64,000 nt of DNA from Lysobacteraceae bacterium (GCA_021372495.1 JAJFUF010000006.1:124001-188000); one strand, 5' to 3'. Counted from the first letter of the stretch, positions 47,082-56,820 are shown. Numbers and translations are program-made. Notes: generated by a model not told the origin, from the sequence alone.

Positions 47082-47990
47082 ATGAAATCCACTTCGATCC
47101 TGGCCTTCGCCCTCGCCGGCTACGCGGCGGCGGCGCTGGCGTCCGGCACGCCGATCAACGAGCTGCGCAACGTCGCCGCCGACGCCCGCATCAGCATCAG
47201 CAACGTCAAGGGCGAGGTGAAAGTCACCGCCTGGGAACGCAACCAGGTGCAGATCACCGGTACGCTCGGCGAGGGCGCGAAGCGCCTGGCCGTCGAGGGC
47301 GACGCGCATGATCTGCGCATCAAGGTCGAGGGTCCGGAAAAGTCCGGCTGGTTCAGTTGGGGCAGCGACAGCCGCATGGGGCCGACCGACCTCGACGTGC
47401 GCGTGCCGCGCGGCGTCGCGCTCAAGGTCGACGTGGTCAGCGCGCCGATCGGCGTCAGCGGGCTCGCCGGCGGCGCGGTCGAGGTCAACACGGTCAGCGG
47501 CCGCGTGCGCCTGGACGCGCGCAGCCCCGCGGTCAGCGTCGACAGCGTCAGCGGCGACGTCGAGCTGGGCGCGCCGGTGCAGAAGGCCAACGTCGAAACC
47601 GTCAGCGGCAACGTGGTGATCCCGTCCGTGACCGGCTTCGCCGAGGTGCAGACGGTGTCCGGCGGTATCCGCGTCGGCGGCGGTCCGCTGCAAAGCGGCG
47701 AGGTCAGCACGGTCTCCGGCGATATCGCGCTCGGCGTCGGCCTCGCCGCGGGCGGCAACCTGCACGTCGAGACGATGAGCGGCGACGTGCGCCTCGACTT
47801 GCCGGCGGACCTGTCCGCGCAGCTCAGCGCGGAAACCTTCAGCGGCAGCCTGCAGAGCGACTTCGGCAGCACCCAGCGCCCCGAGCACGGCCCCGGCACG
47901 CACCTCGACGCCCGCGTCGGCGCCGGCCAGGGCCGCGTGACGGTGGAGACCTTCAGCGGCGATATCCGCATCCGCAAGGGCGGCGGCTGA
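47082..47990 (+). CDS. Exported DUF4097 beta-helix-like protein
   Basis: 302 aa with a signal peptide (1-~20). The mature part is made of regular repeats of about 20-24 residues with the core VxTVSGxVxL (seen as VNTVSGRVRL, VDSVSGDVEL, VETVSGNVVI, VQTVSGGIRV, VSTVSGDIAL, VETMSGDVRL, AETFSGSL, VETFSGDIRI). This is the DUF4097 adhesin-like fold, probably a short solenoid. It stands 14 bases after the membrane gene, so sigma, anti-sigma and this protein form one unit; it may be the main regulated envelope product. Confidence 0.88.
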   Translation: MKSTSILAFALAGYAAAALASGTPINELRNVAADARISISNVKGEVKVTAWERNQVQITGTLGEGAKRLAVEGDAHDLRIKVEGPEKSGWFSWGSDSRMGPTDLDVRVPRGVALKVDVVSAPIGVSGLAGGAVEVNTVSGRVRLDARSPAVSVDSVSGDVELGAPVQKANVETVSGNVVIPSVTGFAEVQTVSGGIRVGGGPLQSGEVSTVSGDIALGVGLAAGGNLHVETMSGDVRLDLPADLSAQLSAETFSGSLQSDFGSTQRPEHGPGTHLDARVGAGQGRVTVETFSGDIRIRKGGG

Positions 47991-48258
47991 AGCTGGCATT
48001 TCGACGAGGCCGGTCCCGTGCGGCGAGGCGACTCGCAGGAACACCGGCCCGGCATGCGCGACGGCAAGGTTTCGATCTTCCGCATCGCCGGCTGGCGGCA
48101 GCGGGGGAGACAGCCGCGCACGAATCCGCCAAACTCATCGTCCGAATGGCCTATCCGGACATCGGGCGTCGGTTCGCATTGCCTGGCATCACCTTCGTAC
48201 CGTCCGCGCAATGGGTCGCCGACCGACCGCCGGTCGAATCCCCTCAGCACGAGCATCG

Positions 48259-49848
48259 ATGGAGACAGGCATGGTTCCGCGGTTGCAGGGATTGAGCCCA
48301 TTGTCCGTGCAGCACGTCGTAGCGGCCGCACAGGCGCTCGACGCGGGGCGGGCGGATGAAGCCGGCCGCCATCTTGCCGACGCGCTGGCGCTAAACCCGG
48401 ACCACCCCGAGGTCCTGCGCCTGCACGCCGGCATCCTGAGCCTGCGCGGCGAGCACGCACAGGCGATCCGTGCGATGCAGCGCGCCGCTGCGCAGCGCCC
48501 GCAGGACGCCCTCTATCACAACACCATGGGCACGACGCTTGCAGCCGCCGGCGAGTTCGACGCCGCGGTCGCCGCCCTGCGACAGGCCTGCACCCTGCAG
48601 CCGGACCTGGCCATCGGCTGGTACAACCTCGGCGTGATGCTGATACGAAGCGTCCGCTTCGACGAAGCCGCCGATGCGTTGAAGCGCGCCGTCGCGCTGG
48701 CGCCCGATCACATGCTCGCACGCACGCAACTGGCCGACATGCTGCGCGTCGGCGGCTGCGCCGGAGAAGCGGCCGCCGAGTACCGCAAGGTACTCGCCGA
48801 ACGGCCATGGGTGGGTATGGCGTGGTGGGGGCTGGCCGATCTCAGGACATCGCAACTGGGTACGGACGATATCGAACGCATGCACGCAGCATTGCGCGAC
48901 CCGCGCGCCAGCGATGACGACCGCACCGCGACGGGCTACGCGTTGGCCAGCGCGCTGGACGCCGCCGGCCGCTACGCCGAGGCGCTGGCCGCGCTGGCGC
49001 AGGCCAAGGAGATCGCACTGCGCCGACAGCCATGGCAGGCGTCGGCGTTTTCCGCGGCCGTGGCAGCGATCGACGCCGCTTTCACGCCACCGCCGGACAC
49101 CGCATCCACCGCAGACCTCGGCCGCGAGGCGATCTTCATCGTCAGCCTGCCGCGCTCGGGCTCGACCCTGGTCGAACAGATCCTCGCTTCGCACTCGCAG
49201 GTCGAGGGCGCCGGCGAGCTGCCCGACCTGCCGCTGGTGATCGCCGAGGAATCGCATCGCCGCCGCATGCCGTTCCCGCATTGGGTCGGTGCCATGCAAT
49301 CGGCCGACTGGGAGCGGCTCGGTCGGCGCTATCTGGAACGCACCGCGCATTGGCGTGATCGGCGCCCGGTCTTCACCGACAAGCTGCCCAACAACTGGAT
49401 CTACATCGGCGCGATCCGCGCCATGCTGCCAGGCGCGCATATCGTTGCCTGTCACCGCGATCGACTGGAAACCTGTTTCTCCTGCTACCGGCAGCACCTG
49501 GCCGGCAACGAATATTCGCGCACGTTCCCAGATCTCGCTTCCTACTGGCGGGACTTCGATCGCAGCACGCGTCACTGGGCGGAACAGCATCCGTCGAACG
49601 TGCGCTTGCACATCTACGAAGAATTGATCGCCGACCCTCCGGGTTGCATTCGTGCGCTGCTGGAATTCTGCGGGCTGCCGTTCGAGGAGGCTTGCGTGCG
49701 ATTCCACGAAACCAAGCGCGACGTGCGCTCGCCCAGCGCAACCCAGGTACGCCAGCCGCTGCGCGCCGACACGGCGCGCACGCCGCGCTACGGTGCCCTG
49801 CTCGACCCGCTGCGTGCCGCGCTGGACCTGCCGCCATTCCGGGCCTGA
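48259..49848 (+). CDS. TPR-repeat sulfotransferase (copy 1)
   Basis: 529 aa. N-terminal tetratricopeptide repeats (about 5-240; A-W/LNP-type 34-residue periodicity, e.g. AIGWYNLGVMLIRSVRFDEAADAL) followed by a P-loop-like sulfotransferase domain. PAPS 5'-phosphosulfate motif LPRSGSTLVEQIL (about 297), Glu in GAGELPDLP which aligns with the catalytic base of tyrosylprotein sulfotransferases, and 3'-phosphate motif RDRLETCFSCYRQ. No signal peptide, so it acts in the cytoplasm or is exported by an unknown route. The start is ATG 48259; MVPRL at 48271 is the alternative. The target is unknown. It is followed 18 bases later by a second copy. Confidence 0.87.
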   Translation: METGMVPRLQGLSPLSVQHVVAAAQALDAGRADEAGRHLADALALNPDHPEVLRLHAGILSLRGEHAQAIRAMQRAAAQRPQDALYHNTMGTTLAAAGEFDAAVAALRQACTLQPDLAIGWYNLGVMLIRSVRFDEAADALKRAVALAPDHMLARTQLADMLRVGGCAGEAAAEYRKVLAERPWVGMAWWGLADLRTSQLGTDDIERMHAALRDPRASDDDRTATGYALASALDAAGRYAEALAALAQAKEIALRRQPWQASAFSAAVAAIDAAFTPPPDTASTADLGREAIFIVSLPRSGSTLVEQILASHSQVEGAGELPDLPLVIAEESHRRRMPFPHWVGAMQSADWERLGRRYLERTAHWRDRRPVFTDKLPNNWIYIGAIRAMLPGAHIVACHRDRLETCFSCYRQHLAGNEYSRTFPDLASYWRDFDRSTRHWAEQHPSNVRLHIYEELIADPPGCIRALLEFCGLPFEEACVRFHETKRDVRSPSATQVRQPLRADTARTPRYGALLDPLRAALDLPPFRA

Positions 49849-49866
49849 CAGCAAGGATTGCGATCC

Positions 49867-51516
49867 ATGACCGATTACCATTCCACCCCGGCACCATCGA
49901 ACAGTCGCAGCACGCGCGTCCTGGCCGACTACGCCGTGCGCGTGCAGCGCGACTCCGCGCAGGCCGCGCGCGCCGCGCTGCTCGCAGCGCTTGCCGGCGC
50001 GGCCGAGCAGGACTGGCTGGACTGCGCACGCCAGCTGGTCCTGCGCGATGACCGCGATGGCGCGGAAGCGCTGCTGGCCGGCGCGTTGGGCGAGTACCCG
50101 CAATCGGTCGAATTGCGGCGCGTGCTGGCCGGCATCTACCTGCAGACGCAGCGCGGCACGCAGGCCGAACCCGTCCTGCGCGAGCTGCTGACGCAGCACC
50201 CGGACGACGCCGGCGCTGCGTTTGCGCTGGCGCGCATGCTCAAGGACGAGGGCCGCATGAGCGCCGCCGCCGCGGTGATGCGGGCATGCTTCGAGCACGG
50301 TCGGCACGATACCGAGCTGGCGATCCAGGCAATCGAATTGCTCGACGATTGCGGGCGCAAGCAGGATGCGGCCGCTATTGCCGAGCACGCGATCGCGGTA
50401 AGCCCGCACGATCCTCGCCTGTATGCCTACGCGGGCATGCTGGAGGTCCAGCTCGGCGAATTCGAACGCGCGCGGCAACGCTACATCTTCGCGTTGGAGC
50501 ACAGCCCGCAGGCCTGCGAATGGCACGTACCGTACGGAATGGCCTCCGCGCAACGCTATGCCAGCGACGCGCACCCGGACTTCCACCTGTTCGGCGAATG
50601 CCTGTTGCGCACCGACCTCAGCGACAAGGCCCGCGCTTCGCTGTTGTTTGCGCTGGGCAAGGCGCACGACGATGTCGGCGACTACGCACAGGCAGCCCGC
50701 TACTTCCGGCAAGCCAACGCGCTCGCGCACGCGCTGACGAAGTGGACGCGCAAGCCCTGGCGACGTGCCGTGGAAGCAAGGCTCGCCGCGCATCCCTACT
50801 CGCACCGGCTCGGTCCATCACACGATTTCGTGCCTGTGTTCGTGGTCGGCATGCCGCGCTCCGGCACCACGCTGGTGGCCGAACTGCTGTCGCGCTACCC
50901 CGGGGTCTGCAATCGCGGCGAGCTTCCCTGGCTGGCCACGCTGGCGCAGCAGTCCACGCTCGCCGGCGACCCGAGCCGCGCCGAGCTCGAACGCGCCGCG
51001 GCGACCTATGTGGCGCAGGCTCGCCAGGACGACTCCGAAGCTCGCTGGTTCATCGACAAGCAACCGCTCAATTTCCGCTATGTGGGCCTGATGCTCGCGC
51101 TGTGGCCCAATGCCAGGATCATCCATACCCGGCGTAGCGAGCGGGACACGGCGCTGTCCCTTTGGATGCAGTCGTTCACCGAGGAAGTGCAGGGCTACGC
51201 CTACGATTTCGCCGACATGGCGGTGGTCATGCGCGACTGCGACCGGCTGATGACGCACTGGCGCAAGTGGTACGCGGCATCCATATACACCGTGCACTAC
51301 GAGCAACTCGTAGCCGACCCGAAGTCCACCATCGCCGACGCGGCTGCCTGGCTGGGCTTGCCGGCGGCCGATGCAACCATGGCGCCGGACAAGCCCGCGA
51401 GCACCATCAGCACCGCCAGCCTGTGGCAGGCGCGTCAACCGGTCTACACCCGATCGGTGGAGCGCTGGCGAAACTATGCTCCGTATGTGCCGGAGCTGTT
51501 GAAGTTCCCTGCCTAG
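49867..51516 (+). CDS. TPR-repeat sulfotransferase (copy 2)
   Basis: 549 aa, same architecture as copy 1: irregular TPR array (about 20-300), then the sulfotransferase domain with VVGMPRSGTTLVAELLS (about 327), Glu in NRGELPWLA, and 3'-phosphate motif HTRRSERDTALSLWMQSF. Identity to copy 1 is confined to the motifs, so it is not a recent duplicate. The ATG at 49867 follows an AAGGA site. It is 18 bases downstream of copy 1 (one operon) and convergent with copy 3. Confidence 0.87.
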   Translation: MTDYHSTPAPSNSRSTRVLADYAVRVQRDSAQAARAALLAALAGAAEQDWLDCARQLVLRDDRDGAEALLAGALGEYPQSVELRRVLAGIYLQTQRGTQAEPVLRELLTQHPDDAGAAFALARMLKDEGRMSAAAAVMRACFEHGRHDTELAIQAIELLDDCGRKQDAAAIAEHAIAVSPHDPRLYAYAGMLEVQLGEFERARQRYIFALEHSPQACEWHVPYGMASAQRYASDAHPDFHLFGECLLRTDLSDKARASLLFALGKAHDDVGDYAQAARYFRQANALAHALTKWTRKPWRRAVEARLAAHPYSHRLGPSHDFVPVFVVGMPRSGTTLVAELLSRYPGVCNRGELPWLATLAQQSTLAGDPSRAELERAAATYVAQARQDDSEARWFIDKQPLNFRYVGLMLALWPNARIIHTRRSERDTALSLWMQSFTEEVQGYAYDFADMAVVMRDCDRLMTHWRKWYAASIYTVHYEQLVADPKSTIADAAAWLGLPAADATMAPDKPASTISTASLWQARQPVYTRSVERWRNYAPYVPELLKFPA

Positions 51517-51544
51517 TCGCCACAATCGGCGCGACGCCGCGCCG

Positions 51545-53374
51545 TCAGTTGCTCGCGGCGGTCGAATATCCCCAGTGCTCGAGCATGGGCTCCAGGATCG
51601 GCAGCACCGGCTCGAATTCCCGGCGGTACCGCAGCCAGCGGTTCACGCCCTTGGTATTGACCGGCTCGATGACCTGCGTGTAGCTCGGCGTGGCGATGTA
51701 GCCCTTCTCGCGTGCCCGCTGGTCGAACTTCATCATCGGCGAAGCATCCTCGAGCTCGAGGAAGTCGGCGATGCGCCGGGTCTGCCGCGGGAAGTCGGCA
51801 ACCAGGTCCTCATAGCGCGAGAGCAGCACCTGCGGCTTGAACACGTCGACGTGGTGCAGCCAGCCGCGCATGGCTTGCACATAGGCCGCGGCGAGGCGCT
51901 CGAGCGTTTCGCTCGCAGCGCCGAGGATGCTGGAACGGAAGTTCTGCATGTAGCAGCTCAGGACCACGTCGCACGGGTGTCGCAGCGCAACGATGAACTT
52001 GGCCTTCGGGAAAAGGCGGTAGATCATCGGCAGCCACAGCATGTTGAACGGGTTCTTGTCGACCAGCTGCGCATCCCAGCGCCGGGGCACCTTCTCGCAT
52101 GCCATGATCAGGTAACGCTTGCGCAGCTCATCGCAATCCAGCTGCCGCAATACGCTCAAATCGTCGAGGATGCGTTCGTCGTGCCGGCGCAGTGTACCGG
52201 CCAGCCTGTCGAAGAACGGATTTTCGTCCATCGACTGCAATGCGGGGTGGGCGTCCAGCATCTGCTCGAGCAAGGTCGTGCCGGAACGCGGGAAGCCGAC
52301 GATGAATACCGGCGAATGACGGCTGTCCGGCGCTATCAGCTCGGGCCAGCGGCGATAGTCCTCCGCACTGACGTGCAGCGTCGCCGCGGGCAAGGGAAGC
52401 GCGTCGGGTTCGAATTTCCTTGGCGAGGAGAGTTTCAGTTCCTCGACCTGCAGGGCATGCGCACTGCGCAGCGCGCGCAGTGCCTGTTCGGTGTCGCCGA
52501 GTTTGTCGTATACCTTCGCGAGCTCGTAGTAGTGCCCGAAATCCATGTCGTGCATGGGCCCCGACTGTTCCAGCAGGGACCGTGCCGTCGCCGCGTCTCC
52601 CTTGCGCATCGCGAGGATGGCTCGCACGTGCGCCACCTCGCGGCGCGCCTGTTCCGGCAGGCCGTCCTGTGCGATCGAGCCGAGCAGGGCTTCCGCCTCC
52701 GCCAGCCGATTCAGTCTTTCATCGACTTTCGCGAGCTGCACCTTGGCTTCGAGGTGCGCGGGGTTGCGTCGCACGATGTCCTCCAGCAGACCGCGTGCGC
52801 CTTCGGCGTCGGCGAGCAGCAGCAACAGCCGGGACAGCTCCATCTGCAGCGCGTCGTCGCGCAGCGGCAACCAGTTGCGCCAAGGCTTCAGCAGGTCTTC
52901 CGCTCCGTGGAAATCCTGGCAGTGGCAACAGGCGCGGGCCGCATGAATGCGCGCCAGCGGCAGGTTCTGATCGATCTCGAATGCGTCCAGAAGCATCTCG
53001 CGTGCCGCCCGATAGTCCTGGCGCTGGATGAGCAGGAGGCCGAAATTGATGCGGGGGTCGGGATTGCGCGGATCCAGCCGCACCGCCGTCGCGTAGGCGG
53101 CCTGCGCCTCGTCCAGCCGTCCCAACGCGTGCAGGATGGTCGCGTAGTTGCCCCAGTGCACGCTGCTCTCCGGAACCAGTTCAGTGAGGCGCCGGTGGCT
53201 CTCGGCCGCTTCCTCGAGCTTGCCCTGGAACTGTTGGCTCATGGCCAGCGAGAACAGCGCGTCCTGGTCGTGCGGCTGCGCGGCAAGCCGCTCCCGGCAC
53301 AGTCGTTCAGCCTCGGCCGGCCGGCCGCCCTGCAGTGCCGCGATGATCGTCTGGATGGATGGCATCGTCGTCAT
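51545..53374 (-). CDS. TPR-repeat sulfotransferase (copy 3)
   Basis: 609 aa. Long TPR array (about 5-310) and a sulfotransferase domain: IVGFPRSGTTLLEQML (about 360), acidic SMDENPFFDR in the base position, and ALRHPCDVVLSCYMQNF for the 3'-phosphate. The last segment resembles human tyrosylprotein sulfotransferases. The start ATG 53374 is one base after a run of nine U residues that belongs to the terminator of the upstream TonB-receptor gene; there is no room for a separate ribosome-binding site. ATG 53365 is an in-frame alternative with the same problem. Confidence 0.87.
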   Translation of the reverse strand: MTTMPSIQTIIAALQGGRPAEAERLCRERLAAQPHDQDALFSLAMSQQFQGKLEEAAESHRRLTELVPESSVHWGNYATILHALGRLDEAQAAYATAVRLDPRNPDPRINFGLLLIQRQDYRAAREMLLDAFEIDQNLPLARIHAARACCHCQDFHGAEDLLKPWRNWLPLRDDALQMELSRLLLLLADAEGARGLLEDIVRRNPAHLEAKVQLAKVDERLNRLAEAEALLGSIAQDGLPEQARREVAHVRAILAMRKGDAATARSLLEQSGPMHDMDFGHYYELAKVYDKLGDTEQALRALRSAHALQVEELKLSSPRKFEPDALPLPAATLHVSAEDYRRWPELIAPDSRHSPVFIVGFPRSGTTLLEQMLDAHPALQSMDENPFFDRLAGTLRRHDERILDDLSVLRQLDCDELRKRYLIMACEKVPRRWDAQLVDKNPFNMLWLPMIYRLFPKAKFIVALRHPCDVVLSCYMQNFRSSILGAASETLERLAAAYVQAMRGWLHHVDVFKPQVLLSRYEDLVADFPRQTRRIADFLELEDASPMMKFDQRAREKGYIATPSYTQVIEPVNTKGVNRWLRYRREFEPVLPILEPMLEHWGYSTAASN

Positions 53375-53375
53375 C

Positions 53376-53411
53376 AAAAAAAAAGAGCCGCGCGAGAGAC
53401 TCGCGCGGCTC
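53376..53411 (-). terminator. Rho-independent terminator of the TonB-receptor gene
   Basis: On the minus strand a perfect 12-bp stem (53411-53400 / 53396-53385) with loop TCT is followed by nine T residues (53384-53376). It is the most canonical terminator in the window. One base after the T-run the next gene begins. Confidence 0.92.
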
Positions 53412-53448
53412 GTCAAGGTCAAACCACTCTGTGCCTGAACGTTTCCGA

Positions 53449-56400
53449 TCAGAACTTGACCGTCACGCGAGCCCAGTAGTAGCGGCCCATCAGATCGAAG
53501 TCGCTCGGATCGGTATTGGCGTTGAGCGAGTTGTTGGCGTACACGAACGGCGGCTGCTTGTCGAACGCGTTGTCGATACCCACATCGATGCGCGTATTGA
53601 TCGCCTCGATGTTGTAGCCGACCTGGAAGTCGTTGTACACGGTCGCGCCGTAGTCGATATACATGCCGTGGATCGTGCAGTAGTCCCCGTAGTAGCAGGT
53701 ACCGGCCGGGAACACGTCCTGCGACGGCGACGGCGAGCCCATGCGGAACTTGCCGATGTAGCGCATCCGCCAGGAAGCGTCCCACGAGCTCAGCTGCCAG
53801 TTGACGAAGGTCTGTGCGCGCCAGCGCGGGAACAGACAGACGCCGCCGTTACCCGACGGGCAGGCCGATGCCAGCGGCGAGCCGAACGTGCCGAAGTGGC
53901 CGGCGCCATGCAGGACCGCGTTGGCCGGCGTACCCGGCGCGGTCTGCATGTCGTACTGACCCATGTAGGTCGCGTCGAGGCCGACGTTGAACTGGCCGAA
54001 CGCGAACTCCGGCAGCCTGTAGCGCAGCGACATGTCCACACCGCGAACGTCGGTGCGGCCCAGGTTGCCGGTCGGCTCGATGATCTGGGTGATCTGGCCC
54101 GGAGCGGTGCTGCCCGCCGGGTTGCGCGAGATCAGCGAGCAGTACTGGGTCTGGCCGGCGAAGCACAGGTTCAGCACGTTCTGCGCACCGATCGAGGTGA
54201 TGGTGTTGTTCAGATACACGCGCCACACGTCGGCGCTGAACGACAGCCCCTGCACCCAGCTCGGCGAATAGACGAAGCCGAAGTCGAACGACTTGCCCTG
54301 CTCCGGGCCCAGCGGGAAGTTGGCGTACTGGGAACCCGAGGAAATGCCCTTGATCTGCTGACCCAGGGAGACGTCGGTGTTGACGAACGAACCGTCCGTC
54401 GGCACGCCCACGCACGCCGGGTTGGCGACGGTGATGTGGTCGCACGGGTCGGTGCTCAGCTTGGGCGCATCGCTGATCGGGTTGCCGAACACGTCACCCA
54501 CGGTCGGGGCGCGGAACACCTTGGAAACCGTGCCGCGCAGCAGCAGGTCGTCGATCGGGCGCCATTCCACAGCGAACTTCGTGTTGCTGGTGCTGCCGAA
54601 GGTGCTGTACTTGGAGTAGCGGTCGCCCACCGTCACGTTCAGGGAGCGCGCGAACGGCAGATCCTTCAGGATCGGCACGAACAGCTCGGCGTACGCCTCC
54701 TTCACGTTGTAGCCGCCCTGCAGCGAGGAGCTGCACTGGCTGCCCAGCGTGCAGTTGCCGGTAGCCGGATTGATCAGCAGCACCGGGTCGATGACGCTGT
54801 GGGTGTACTCCTTGCGATAGGAGACGCCGCCCGCCAACTGGGCGGTGCCCGCCGGCAGGTTGAACACGCCGCCGCTGACGTCGGCGTGCCAGGTGCGCTC
54901 GATGCTGTAGTAGTTGCTCAGCGCCGGCGAGGCGATGCTCTGCAGGGTCGCGACGGACTGCGGATCGAACAGGTTGAACGGATTGAACGGCGTGCAACCA
55001 TCGATCTTCGTGCTGGCGTCGCCCGCGGTGCCCACGCAGATGGGCGAGCCGGTGGCCGGATCGAGCATCGACGGGCCCATCGCCGTGTTCAGCTCGTCGA
55101 CGTTGGGCAGACCCAGGGTGGTGATGACCGTGGACGTGTGGCCGTAGTTGTAGCCGACGTCCCAGGTCCAGTCCTGATCGAACAGGTTCAGGTTGCCCCT
55201 GAAGCCCGCATTGGTCTGGTCGATGGCGTTGTTGGTGCGGGCGGCGCGGTTGCCCGCCGACACCAGGCGTGCGCGGTAGTCGTTGCCCGTGCCGGCGGCG
55301 AAGTCGACGCCGAACGGGTTGTACATGTTGTCCTTGGAGATCACCGCACCGTACAGCGTGCCCAGCAGCGCCGGCGCGAGCTGGAAGCCAGCGCTGGTCT
55401 TGTTGTGGTACGCCGCCATGTAGGCGTCGATGTTGTCGGTCAGGTGATAGGTGCCATTGACGAACAGGTTGGTGCGCTCCTGCGGCGTCATGATCAGGTT
55501 GACCGTGGCGTAGTTGTACTTGTCCGAGGAACCGAAGCAGTGGTAGTCAGTGGCAGCGTTCTGCCCGCTGGCACCCTGGTTCAAGGCAACGCGGCTGCAG
55601 CCATACTGCGCGCGAAGGTCGGGGAGGCCGGCGGCCGCGGCCTGGGCCGCGGTCGGCAGCTGGATGTTGAGGTACGGCGGGAAGCTGGAACCACCCACGT
55701 ACCCCGTCGGCGGCTGCGGCGCGGACGGACCGGCGCCGTTGGTGCCGTACAGCGTCACCGCGTTCTCGGCGAACTTGCGGTTGGCGGACAGCACGCTCTC
55801 CGTCTTGTTGTAGTCGATGCCGGCCATGATGCTGCCCTTGTCGGACGTCTGGCCGAAGATGAAGTGGTAGCCCTTGCGCTCGCCGTCGTTGTGGTCGGAG
55901 ATGCCGTAGTCGGCGGAGAACTCGGCGCCCTGGTAGTTCTTGCGCAGGATGATGTTGATGACGCCGCCGATCGCGTCCGAGCCGTACACCGCGGATGCGC
56001 CGTCGGTCAGGACTTCGATGCGCTCGACCGCGGTGGCCGGGATCGAGTTCAGGTCCTTGCTGATGGTGCGCTGGCCGTCGACCAGCACCAGGGTGCGACG
56101 GAAGCCCAGGCCGCGCAGGCCGACGATGCTCGAACCGCTGCCACCGCTGTTGTTGACCTGCGGGTTGACAGCCGGGCCGCTCACGACCGGCAGGTTCTGC
56201 ACGATATCGCCCAGCGTCAGCTTGCCGGTCTGCTGGATCTGCGCGTGGTCGATGGCGACCACGGGGTTGGAGGTTTCCAGGTCCACACGGCGAATGTGCG
56301 AACCGGTCACCACGATGGTTTCGAGGGCCTGGGCCTTCTGCGGGTTCGGCTGATTACCGGCCGTGCCGGTATCCTGCGCATAGGCGGCGCCGGTGGCGCC

Positions 56401-56472
56401 CACCGCGGCTACCGCACCCAGCGACAGCGCCAAGCGGACTGCCGACGACAGCTTGTTCACGTCGAGTCTCAT
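53449..56472 (-). CDS. TonB-dependent outer-membrane receptor
   Basis: 1007 aa, signal peptide 1-~31 (cleavage about AYA|QDT), TonB box ETIVVTG (about 51), plug domain with GLRGLGFRRTLVLVDGQR and SAVYGSDAIGGVINIILRKN, then a 22-strand-type barrel ending in aromatic VTVKF. Several extracellular loops contain paired cysteines. The substrate is unknown; receptors with this N-terminus in Xanthomonadales often import glycans, peptides or chelates. ATG 56472 is chosen because GGAGAG (56482-56477) precedes it. TPR-sulfotransferase genes lie on both sides. Confidence 0.95.
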   Translation of the reverse strand: MRLDVNKLSSAVRLALSLGAVAAVGATGAAYAQDTGTAGNQPNPQKAQALETIVVTGSHIRRVDLETSNPVVAIDHAQIQQTGKLTLGDIVQNLPVVSGPAVNPQVNNSGGSGSSIVGLRGLGFRRTLVLVDGQRTISKDLNSIPATAVERIEVLTDGASAVYGSDAIGGVINIILRKNYQGAEFSADYGISDHNDGERKGYHFIFGQTSDKGSIMAGIDYNKTESVLSANRKFAENAVTLYGTNGAGPSAPQPPTGYVGGSSFPPYLNIQLPTAAQAAAAGLPDLRAQYGCSRVALNQGASGQNAATDYHCFGSSDKYNYATVNLIMTPQERTNLFVNGTYHLTDNIDAYMAAYHNKTSAGFQLAPALLGTLYGAVISKDNMYNPFGVDFAAGTGNDYRARLVSAGNRAARTNNAIDQTNAGFRGNLNLFDQDWTWDVGYNYGHTSTVITTLGLPNVDELNTAMGPSMLDPATGSPICVGTAGDASTKIDGCTPFNPFNLFDPQSVATLQSIASPALSNYYSIERTWHADVSGGVFNLPAGTAQLAGGVSYRKEYTHSVIDPVLLINPATGNCTLGSQCSSSLQGGYNVKEAYAELFVPILKDLPFARSLNVTVGDRYSKYSTFGSTSNTKFAVEWRPIDDLLLRGTVSKVFRAPTVGDVFGNPISDAPKLSTDPCDHITVANPACVGVPTDGSFVNTDVSLGQQIKGISSGSQYANFPLGPEQGKSFDFGFVYSPSWVQGLSFSADVWRVYLNNTITSIGAQNVLNLCFAGQTQYCSLISRNPAGSTAPGQITQIIEPTGNLGRTDVRGVDMSLRYRLPEFAFGQFNVGLDATYMGQYDMQTAPGTPANAVLHGAGHFGTFGSPLASACPSGNGGVCLFPRWRAQTFVNWQLSSWDASWRMRYIGKFRMGSPSPSQDVFPAGTCYYGDYCTIHGMYIDYGATVYNDFQVGYNIEAINTRIDVGIDNAFDKQPPFVYANNSLNANTDPSDFDLMGRYYWARVTVKF

Positions 56473-56820
56473 TACGCTCTCCAACGTCAGTGTTGTGACA
56501 CAGCTACGGGACTAGCTCGGGACTAGTGTCCATCCTTGGAATGGCCACAAGATGGCCCACCGAAACCCCTGGCAAGGGCCGATCCTAACAACTTCATAAC
56601 CCTTTGGGAATACCGCCGTAATACTCACATCCGTCCCCGTGAACCCGCATCGCTCCTGCCTTCTGCCGGTGGTCGCGGACCAGGCCTCACACTGCGGAGG
56701 GAAGTGCACAAAGGGGGCGCCGTGCGCCCGGCCCCAAGCCCCGTCAGTACAGATTATGTGATTTTTTTCAGCATGTTAGACCACGCTGCGGACATGGCGG
56801 CACCGGCGCGTGAACGTCAA
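56473..56820 (-). promoter_or_regulatory. Leader and promoter region of the TonB-receptor gene
   Basis: About 350 bases without a gene. It contains a 9-bp direct repeat CGGGACTAG at 56507-56515 and 56518-56526 (11-bp period, helix phase) and an A/T-rich island at 56752-56780 including seven T (plus strand). No hexamer pair stands out clearly. It should hold the promoter of the receptor, with the repeat in the leader or as an operator. Confidence 0.5.

Noticed and set aside
47991..48258. Possible small gene or tRNA between the DUF4097 gene and TPR-sulfotransferase 1
   Set aside because: No cloverleaf, no ribosome-binding site with a plausible product; short frames there are compositionally like antisense noise.
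53359..56526. 1055-codon plus-strand open frame opposite the TonB receptor
   Set aside because: Antisense frame; Val/Ala/Arg-rich with no family pattern, whereas the minus strand encodes a full receptor with signal peptide and terminator.
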